A DNA stretch of 64,000 nucleotides, taken from assembly GCF_000143415.4 (NCBI RefSeq), contig NW_003314353.1, positions 598,507-662,506 on the forward strand, written 5' to 3'. Made by a program: the position numbers and the translations under genes. The notes beneath the pieces were generated by a model that worked only from the letters and a program-made list of their open reading frames with translations, was not told the DNA's origin and searched no databases. This document shows positions 55,366 to 64,000 of this stretch, piece after piece; position 1 is the stretch's first letter; the number at the start of each line of letters is the position of its first letter. The stretch comes from Selaginella moellendorffii (taxonomy: Eukaryota > Streptophyta > Lycopodiopsida > Selaginellales > Selaginellaceae).

Positions 55366-58300
55366 TGTGAGGTCCAAGTGTATGCCTACAATGCCATATA
55401 TTAATATTAGCATAGTGGGATTTTGATAGCTGCTGGATTAGTTTCAATTTAGACCATTCACTTCTGTATATAAGTTAAATTTTTTGGGTTAATTAATATA
55501 TACATTTCTATATTTTAATTTATATTCCATGCACTCATATTAGCGGAGGTGAGGAGTAATTTTGATTGTCCTTGAGGAGTGTTTGGATTTGGGATTTTGA
55601 TTTAGATCTAGCTTTTATAACTTTTTCAATTTCTTCTCTTTTGCTTTTTTTTTTTCGTTCATTTTCATAGCAAAGCAACAACATCTTCCTTTTTTGACTT
55701 TGGAATAGTAGTTGGTGCAATTGTTTAATGCTATGCAGTTGCAATTGAACAATCAAACTCATTTGATAGTAGCATTCACGATGTATGGTATAGTTGTTTA
55801 TGCTTTTACTGCCAATCTTTGTGTCCAACCAGAGTTCTTCCATGGGAGTATTAAAGATGATATGTAACATTAGTTCAATCACTTTATAGTGATTGCCACA
55901 TATTATTTTTGGGATGATGTTTAGTGTTTACGTGAGTTTCCTACATGCCTCTAAGGGACAACATTGCAATGGTACAATAGTTTGAGTGCAGTTATTCGTG
56001 AGGATTGGAGCATTTTCCCAGACATTTTCAAATGCACATTTAGACATGTTGACGATTATGATGATACCTTCTAACAATTGCATCGTCATTGTTAAGGGCT
56101 ATCTAAGTTAGTGATGCAACTTAGCCTTCATTTCCGAAGCTTTTTATTTTGTGCAGAGCTAAATATGTCAGAGTGGATCAAATTGGGAATGTTGTAGCTA
56201 ACACTTTGTCAAGATCTTATAAGACTTATGTATGCACTTGCTCCAACCACCCTTAATGATACTCTTCGCTTGGCACAACATTATGAAATATTGCCTCTTC
56301 CACTTCTCACTACATATCCTTTAACTCCACTTCTTATAAAAGATAGTCTTGTTCCAATGGAGTTTGATGTTATTATTACCCGAGTTCAAGGATAAGGGTG
56401 AGGATGTAATCGTGGTTGTGATGTCCGTTCCTGGGCATGTGATGAAGTTGCTCACACTTATTAGATTGACGACTTTCATTTCCTAGATGGAGACCTTGGC
56501 ATTAATAATGTTTTGTTGGTGCTACTACAGTGGAAGGTTTGGACACCGAAATGCTTTTGGGAAATTCAAAATTGTGTGAATAGTGGAGGGTCCTTGCATG
56601 AATAAGTCAGTGACCCCTCCATCTTTTTTTCGAAAGTATCATCAAGGGGTTCACTCGGCACCAATTCATCTAATGTTTACTTTCTAAGTTCATTTTTATA
56701 ACAAGAGGTTCTATATTATCCTCTTTGTTTTGGTTAATAGGCTCAAGTTTATCTTCTATTGTTTAACCTGTTTCCACATGTTGCTGTCTACATTTGCATC
56801 ATATGGCAGAGCCAATATTCATTATTTATAGCAATGGTGGTACATAGGCATATGCACAGGATGAGGCAGACCTAGTTGTGCATATGGGTGAACTTGAGTT
56901 TAAGCTATAGTCATTATGAGTGGTGCTAAGTCAAACTTTTGATCTCATCTTTGGTATGGATTGATTATGGCATAATCATACCAAGTGTGACTTTAAAACT
57001 TCTCTCCCTTGTCTTATATTTCATTATATTTTTTCCATTCCTCTCACTTTCGTTCTTCTTCATCCCTCTACTTTTACTTGTGCTTTCATTACTTTTGTAG
57101 ACTCTGCTCAGACAAGTGGAGTATGCCGATCTTTTTGAATTTGACTTGTTGTTTGGGGCTAAGATTGCAATATGTCATCTTATTTCAACTAGGGATGTTT
57201 ATTCAATCAAGGTTCTTATTTGTCATTGATAATAAAAAAAGATCAAGATTTTATATGTAAATGTTAAGGAGATGTTGGAAAATGGTGTTATTCGAAAGTC
57301 ATGGAGTCCTTGGGTATGTGAACCTTATCTTGTTATGAAGCCTGATAGGAGTATTTGTTTCTGCATTGACTGTCATCTGTTAAACAAAATGACAATCTTA
57401 AATATGTACCCTCTTCCTCACAATGTTGATTTCTTGGATCATTTGGGGATAATTCACTAAGTTAAATCTTGCTTCTGGGTACTAGCAAATGCAAATGGCT
57501 AAGGAAGATATTTCTAAAATTGTTTTTTATACACCATTTGGTTTGTACGAGTTCTTGGTGATGTCGTTTGGTCTAAACAATGCTCCAACAACTTTCTAGC
57601 AGATGATAGATGAGATTCTTTGGAATAACAGAAATGATTGTTGACTTCATTGATAATGTTTTAATCCACTTATAATGGATGTGGGAGGAACACGTTCGTG
57701 ATGTTTATTAGGTGTTGGATTAGCTACATGAAGTTGGTTTAAAGTTGAAGCAGTTGAAATGTTTATTTGAGTCTAAGGACACAACTTATCTTGGGTATTG
57801 TATTTCTTGTGAGGGTTTACAAATTGATCTTGACAAACTTATGGGTGTTTTAAAGTTCTCTATTTCGAAGTGTATGAATGATGTGTAACACTTTTTGGGC
57901 AAGGTGTAATATCTTGGTTGTTTTGTTAATCATCTTTTTGATTGCACTGCACTATTGTAAACATTGCTAAAGTTGCTAACATCATCTTTCATGTGGTCTG
58001 TGGATTGTGAGTAGACATTTACAGATCTTAAAGAGCTATTGATGACTCTTCCAGTTTTGGCATATCCTAATTACACTTGACCTTTTATTTTGCACATGGA
58101 TGCTTTTGATATCGGTCTTGGAGGTGTGTTTATGTCAATTTTGTTTGGTTAGGGCTGTCTCATTATATATATCAGCCATACCTTACAACCAGCAGAGGTG
58201 AACTATTCTATGATAGAGGATTGTTTAGTAGCAGTTTGGGGTTTTGACAAACTTTATATATATCTATTTGGTTTTTAGACATTACTAAAAAGTGATCATG

Positions 58301-59960
58301 TTGTGATTACTTCATTATTGGAGCAGAAGAACTTGGTTGATCGTACTGCTCGATGGGCTTTAAAACTTTAACTATATGGTTTTGATATTGTTCATCGCCC
58401 TAGGAGTTCTATATCTAATACTGATGCCTTTTCTCGAACTCCTCTTCTTTATTCACTTTCTTCTCATGTTTCTAATGAGTCTGTTGTTCTAGCATTTATG
58501 GATTTTTTAGACAAAGATTCTATGTTTCTTTAGTAGTTCCTGTACTTGATGTTTAATGTCCACAAAGTGCAGAGTAAGATTTACTTTCTTGTGAGGCTCA
58601 AAAGATTGAGCTGTGGATTTGAAGCCTTTATGATGGGTTTGAGAATCCTACATCACTTGCTGTTTTGGCATTTATATTCTCAATATCACCTTGAGGATGA
58701 TTTTCTTTATTTTGTGTGGACGGATTTTGATGATAATTTACGGCTGGTGGTGCCTTTTATCTTTATTCCATGCTTTCTCCATACCTACCATGATTCTTGT
58801 ATTTTAGGTGGGCATATGGGACATTGTCGTGTGACCAAGAAGCTACATAAGTCTTTTATTAGTGGAGATGTGACATGATATTATCTGGTATATGCGTAGC
58901 TGTGTTTGGTGCCAAGTTCATAATAGTCCCCCTTGTGCTACGGAAATATAGTTGGAGTCAATTGTAGTTTCCCATCCATTTGAATTGGTGGTGTTTGATC
59001 TAATGAGGCCTTTTCCATGGTCGACTGTTGGTAATGAATATGTTATTATTGCTTTTGACTATTTAACTCGTTGGGTGGAAGTTGATGCTCTTGCTAGTGC
59101 GTCTACAACTATTATTGGATGCTTTCTCCTCAATTGAGTGGTGTTCTAGCATTTCTATTTGGAACAAATTCTTTCAGATAATGGTCCTACATTTATGGCT
59201 GAGGCATTTTATATTTTGATGTCTCGGTTGGGGATATGCCACATTGTCACAAGTGCTTATCATCCACAATCAAATGGTTTGGAAGAATAGCTCATTCAGA
59301 CCTTCAAAGGAATGATCGCGAAGTACGTGAACTTTTAGCATTCGAATTGGGATGGTTATTTGCCATCTCTTTGATATGCATATATCACAGGGGTGCAAAG
59401 TTTTATTGATGTTTCACCATATAAACTCTTGTATAGTCATGATCCAATACTACCAATAGAGTTAAGTTTACCTTTGCGAGCTACTGATGCTAAGTCTTAG
59501 GATCAATATTTGAAGAGCATTCTTCCACTTGTCCAAGCAAAGTCTGTTGAACATCTAGGTCACATACAAGTGGGACAATAATATTACTACAACTCCCATC
59601 ATTGTCCACTTGTCCACTTGTCCAAAGTATAAAGTTGATGACTTGGTGTTAATTTGTTTTCCCAATTTTACAATATATGGTTTGTTTAAGGGGCTTCTTG
59701 CTTAGTGGAAGGGACTATATCAGGTGTTATGGCAAGTTGGATCACAAGTTTATGAGGTTTAGCATGACGTCCAACAGACCAATCCTTTAGATATTGGGTA
59801 TGTGTAGTGGCTGAAACGCTTCATATAAAGGGATCAAGAACCACTAGCACCACTTATAAATCCACTGATGCCTTCTGATGTTCCTCCAGATCCTAGCTCG
59901 TCTAAGAGAGAACCTTGACTATCTTCTATCATTCCGAGAGGAGAGGATGATGTGAGGTCT
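55366..59960 (+). mobile_element. Gypsy relic, almost full length, 3' LTR missing
   Basis: The 5' LTR 55366-55539 (174 bases) is followed by decayed gag (about 55675-56600), protease, reverse transcriptase (57120-57830), RNase H and integrase, all alignable to the intact element. It carries dozens of stops, many at former Gln or Arg codons. The polypurine tract and the first 9 or so bases of the 3' LTR (TGTGAGGTC, 59951) are present; then unrelated sequence follows. A short foreign patch lies at 57098-57121. Confidence 0.88.
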
Positions 59961-60112
59961 ATTATTGTTTATTTTAAATCCTTTAGGGCTCAATTATTTG
60001 GCTTTGTGCATTGATTGAGTCTTGTGAAGAATGGGACTTACAAATTCTCAATTGAGAGAGCAGCCAAGAAACAAAGATGCCTTAAAAACTAAGATATACT
60101 AGAAATTCAGAA

Positions 60113-60212
60113 NNNNNNNNNNNNNNNNNNNNNNNNNNNNNNNNNNNNNNNNNNNNNNNNNNNNNNNNNNNNNNNNNNNNNNNNNNNNNNNNNNNNNNNN
60201 NNNNNNNNNNNN
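60113..60212. other. Assembly gap (N)
   Basis: Exactly 100 N, the usual placeholder for a gap of unknown size. Confidence 0.99.
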
Positions 60213-60650
60213 TGCTCAACAAGAGAACTCATAAGTTTGTCACCTTCCAAGAGATAATGTTTATCACTCATGTTTTCCAACACAGGCTGATTGATATGGT
60301 TCATAGATACTTTGTCTAAATTACTGAAGTTTATATTTTGCCATGTTGTCCATAATGAAATGCTTTTTGTGGAGAAGGTAAGCTTTCTAATCTCATGCAT
60401 TTGGTTTAAAACTTGTGTTCTTCTTGGAAGGTTGCCAACACTTTTGAAAAGGAATTGTGTAGGATCTACTAGTAAGGTGGTTTTCATTCACTGTAGCTTC
60501 ATTTGGAATTATATTTACCACTATGTGATAAATATAATGAGGAACTAGATTTTTAGTGGCATTTATAAAATCATATTTTTTAACCTCAGAAGATGAGTAA
60601 ATATTTCTTGGATTGGATGATAAATAAATTCTATAGCAAAAACATGGCAA
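60213..60650 (-). CDS. AT-rich open frames running into the gap
   Basis: A minus-strand frame is open from 60487 into the N gap (MKTTLLVDPTQFLFKSVGNL...) with varied, protein-like composition. It overlaps in another frame an upstream ORF at 60650-60393 (VPHYIYHIVVNIIPNEATV). They could be two parts of one gene with a frame error near 60485, or chance frames in AT-rich DNA. No family recognised. Confidence 0.25.
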
Positions 60651-60890
60651 ATAAATACTTAGAACTGCCAGCTAAAGAAGTGAAAGATTATTAATCCTCT
60701 AAGAGACCTACAAGAATTTCTTTAGACAAATAAGGTACTTTGGAATTTCCAGCTCTACTATGATGCCATTTGTCAAATATAAATTTTTTTGGCTGTTATC
60801 TAGACATGATTAACAATTGTTACAGCTATCTCCAACTAGCATACTATACTTAAATAGGATTCATGGCTTGAATTTTTTGAATGAAAAGAA

Positions 60891-61307
60891 ATGAATTATA
60901 TATTGCTTCTTTTGTCAATTCTTTCTACTATAGTTTTTACACAAAGCTTAGAAGGTTTAAATGATTCATATTGTAAAGAGTTTGATTGGGAAAAACTTAT
61001 GTTATGCATTTTGAATGAAATGATAGGTATTTATGGAGACAAAGTAAATATATTTATGTATAAAGAATCAAATAAGTTCAAAAGCTATCAAAATCCAGAT
61101 CCAATATTTGATAATAGAGAATTTCATATTGATCTAGCAGATGGGTCTCGTGAAACTTATATGATTATAATTTTTACTGGCCAAGCATTTTATATAGCTG
61201 ATAATTGGTATGGATGGAATAATTGGTCATTTACAGGTTGTTTTCACCATCTTAAAGATTCAGATAGTGTAGAATTTTATGATTTTAAATCATTTTGCAA
61301 TAGTTAA
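60891..61307 (+). CDS. Possible small secreted protein, unidentified
   Basis: 138 codons in one exon. The N-terminus MNYILLLLSILSTIVFTQS is a convincing signal peptide with a likely cut after about residue 19. The mature part has four Cys (DSYC, LMLC, FTGC, SFC), aromatic-rich WYGWNNWSFTG, and charged stretches. The composition is far more AT-rich than the host genes and there are no introns. No family recognised. It lies between two gypsy relics, 680 bases right of the second gap. It could be a real lineage-specific secreted protein, foreign DNA, or contamination joined across the gap. Confidence 0.45.
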   Translation: MNYILLLLSILSTIVFTQSLEGLNDSYCKEFDWEKLMLCILNEMIGIYGDKVNIFMYKESNKFKSYQNPDPIFDNREFHIDLADGSRETYMIIIFTGQAFYIADNWYGWNNWSFTGCFHHLKDSDSVEFYDFKSFCNS

Positions 61308-61405
61308 CATTAACACTAATTATTTTTACCTATTACTTAAGATAAATTTATCTCTAAAACTAATTGATTACTAGTCATTGAGTTTATAAATTAAAAAATT
61401 AGATA

Positions 61406-63007
61406 TGTGAGAGCATGGAATATAGAAATAGAATACAGAATATATATATATTAATTAACCGAAAAACCTTAGCTTATATACAGGAGCAAGTGGTCTAAAT
61501 TGAAACAAATTTGACAGCTATCAAAATCCCACTACACTAATTTAGTGTATGACTATTAATATTAGTATATAGCATCATAGCTATACACTTGGACCTCATA
61601 TTATCCTCTCCTCTCAGAAGAATATAAGGCAGTCAAGGTTCTCTAATTGATGGGCCGGGATCTGGAGGAATATCAGGAGAAGGCACCAGTGGATCTATAG
61701 GTGGTATTAATTGTTTTTTATTCCTTTGTACAAAGCATTTCAACTATTACATATACACAATTTCTAGAGGATTAACCTGTTGCCAAAATTTATAAACTTT
61801 TAGCCCAACTTGTTACAACATCTGATATGGTCCTTTCCATTGAGTAAGGAGCCCCTTAGACAAACCATGTACAGTAGGATTGGGGAAAAAGATTAACACC
61901 AAGTCGTCTACTTTATACTCTACAAATGGACAATGATGAGAGTTGTAGTGCTGTTGTTATCCCACTTGTAAGCAACCTAAGTGTTCAGTAGACTCTGCTC
62001 AGACAAGTGGAAGAATGCTTGTTAAATACTGATCCCAAAATGTAGTAATGGTAGCTTGTGGCAATCACTAAAGTAAACTTTAATTCTAAAACGAACAGCA
62101 TCGCTAAGAATTTATACAAACTAAATGATGTACGAAAAGTAATCTTGGGAATATCCTCCTTAGCCATCAGCACTTGCTAGTACCTAGAAGCAAGATTTAA
62201 CTTGGTGAACTAACGATTCTTCCCCAGACAATCCAGGAGATCAGTAGTATGAGGAAGAAGGTACACATCTAGGATAGTCACTTTACTTAATGAATGATAG
62301 TTGATGCATCAATGAATACTCCCATCAGACTTCGTCACAAGATAAGGTTTATATGCCCAAATACTCCAAGACTTTTAGACAACACCCTTTTCCAACATCT
62401 CTTTGACATTTGCATGTAAAATTTTGATCTTCTTTGGTGATGGACGACAAGCAAGAACTTTGATTGGACAAGCATCCCCAGTTGAAATAAGATAACATGT
62501 TGCAATATTAGCCTTAGATAACAGGTCAAATTCGAAGAGATCATCATACTCCTTCATAAGCTAGTCAACTTCTGCAACATAAAGACCATCAAAGGGATCT
62601 GAAAAGGTAATAAAGGAACAAAACAGAAACATAGGAGGAAGTAATAACAAGACAAAAGTGATGGAAACAGAGGTAGAAGTAGAAGTATGAGAGAAATAGA
62701 AATGAAAGGAATGGAAAAAATATAAAAAAATATGAGACAAAAGGGAGAAGCCTGAAAGTTACATTTGGCATGATTGTGCACAACCTATCTATATTAAGGA
62801 TGAGGTCAAAAACTTGACTTGGTACCACTTGTAACAACTAAAGCTCAAGCTCGAGATCGCCCACACACATAATTAAGTTTACCTTATCCCATACACATGT
62901 GTGTGTATGGCCATTACCATAAAGAATGAAAACTAGCTCTGCTACATGATGCAAATGTAAATGGCAACTTATGGCTATAAGTCAAGCAATATAAGATAAA
63001 CTCAAGC
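61406..63007 (-). mobile_element. Gypsy relic with internal deletion
   Basis: Reading on the minus strand: protease (from about 63007), reverse transcriptase up to the MPFGL block (about 62100), a direct jump into the integrase C-terminal part (about 62060), the polypurine tract, and LTR 61600-61406. Compared with the intact element about 1.9 kb is missing (roughly 7640 to 9570). The 5' LTR and gag are absent. Many stops. Confidence 0.82.
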
Positions 63008-63108
63008 ATACTTGTTAAGGCATGACCATTTAAAGAGTGAGGGAATATTCTAATCCTTAGAATATTCCCCATCTTACTTGTATAAAACCCACGCCCCACA
63101 AGGGCAAA

Positions 63109-63132
63109 GGGGGGGGGGGGGGGGGGGGGGGG
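63109..63132. repeat. 24-base G homopolymer
   Basis: Uninterrupted run of G; length may be unreliable in the assembly. Confidence 0.9.
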
Positions 63133-64000
63133 CATTTGTGAAAAGCATTGGAGCATTTTTTGTTTGAAAGAGTGTTGGGGGAGGCACCCCTCCCCCCAAT
63201 AAATGGTGAACTTGATGTGATTGCACATTACTTTCTATAGCATAATTTCTCTCTTTTTCTTTCAGTCGCAAAGTTTGAGGAGTGATTTCTTATTCATCTT
63301 GCATCAGTTTTACTTGATCTTAGGTGCGTTGGATAGGTCTTGAGCTTCTCTTTTTGGCATGGTATGACACTCATCAAGCTATATAGTATTTGAGGAGATA
63401 TAACGCTCGGTTTGGTGACATTTTGGGGTTTTCACTTTCTCGCCTAGATTCTCGACCCAATTTCTCAAAGAAATGCATTTGGATTTGTAGATTTGGCCTA
63501 GATCTATAAGATGTAGTGATTCTTGGCGATAGATTTGGGTGAATTCATGGCATGCAAAAGGATTTTCTTCTCCAGTTAAATAAGGGCATCTTTGTAGTAG
63601 GAATTTGTGCTTCTTTGGGCTTTGTTTTGGATGCCGTTTGTTTTTAGAAGTGCTCTTGGTCCTAGGCTTTCTGAGAATACCAATGGCACCTTGGTATCAA
63701 TCTAGATTGGTGACATGTAGATGTTTTCCACAATATTGGTGTTTTGGGCTATTTTTTCTTGGATTTCGCAGGATATTGAGGCATTTTCTTCACAAATTCT
63801 TGCAATAGAGGGTAGATGGGGCTGAGCTCTTTCTAATGAGCCTACTTACAGTCAAAATGGTGAAGGATCAAGACCAAGGTACTCATTTTTCTCTTTTGGG
63901 CTAAACTTTAGTGAGAGTTTCTTTGGAAAGAAGAAACCTTTAGGGAGTAGGAGTAGGAGTAGGAGGAGGTGTAGGGGTAGGAATTGGCATAGAAGTTGGC
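63133..64000. other. Nothing recognised
   Basis: No gene seen. A short GGAGTA-type repeat lies at about 63944-63975. An ORF at 63605-63808 is Phe/Leu/Gly-rich and unconvincing. Confidence 0.4.

Noticed and set aside
63109-63132. G-quadruplex-type regulatory element
   Set aside because: A single pure homopolymer with doubtful length; no structured G-tract pattern or nearby gene.

Overview
This is nuclear DNA of a land plant. The best fit is a lycophyte of the Selaginella moellendorffii type (inferred). The intact genes are GC-rich and interrupted by very short GT-AG introns (about 45-90 bases). Their products are plant proteins: a retinoblastoma-related protein, a CSLC glucan synthase, a plant ALT-type thioesterase, a PADRE/DUF4228 protein, and PPR and UPF0496 fragments. 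AT-rich, repeat-packed DNA surrounds them. There are two runs of N (25171-26129 and 60113-60212), so this is a draft scaffold. No tRNA, rRNA or CRISPR array was seen.

1-41 kb is mostly mobile or duplicated DNA. It holds a TRIM-like miniature LTR element (744-1406; partner near 38.8 kb), a nearly intact 5.0-kb Ty3/gypsy element with 174-base LTRs (5226-10236), and a 7.2-kb unit with about 180-base terminal inverted repeats but no recognised transposase (10567-17734). An older gypsy gag/protease has been split by a 9.9-kb hAT-bounded insertion (25125-35033), and a large foldback lies at 35906-36924. Two copies of an unusual gene lie here on the minus strand (2355-5073 and 19393-22147). They encode a coiled coil, a P-loop NTPase and a C-terminal PD-(D/E)xK-type nuclease, an architecture like Crinkler/RHS-type proteins. 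The second copy is broken by a small inversion that carries the intron.

Inside the hAT-bounded block sit two divergent, apparently intact multi-exon genes of unknown function (27427-28535 minus; 28575-29660 plus), a small spliced ORF, and broken UPF0496 and PPR genes.

41.7-54.7 kb is a compact island of host genes in alternating orientation: ALT-like thioesterase (-), PADRE protein (+), retinoblastoma-related RBR (-), fructokinase (+), SPRTN/DVC1-like DNA-protein-crosslink protease (-) and CSLC (+). I rebuilt the exon structures by hand. Except for the SPRTN exons and the last RBR exons, which were joined by frame without counting every base, exon lengths sum to whole codons. They share no single pathway; RBR (cell cycle) and SPRTN (replication repair) both serve S-phase, and fructokinase and CSLC both serve carbon flow to cell-wall glucan, but the adjacency is probably chance.

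55-64 kb is again decayed DNA: two relics of the same gypsy family (55366-59960 plus, 61406-63007 minus), and between them an AT-rich island with a possible small secreted protein (60891-61307).
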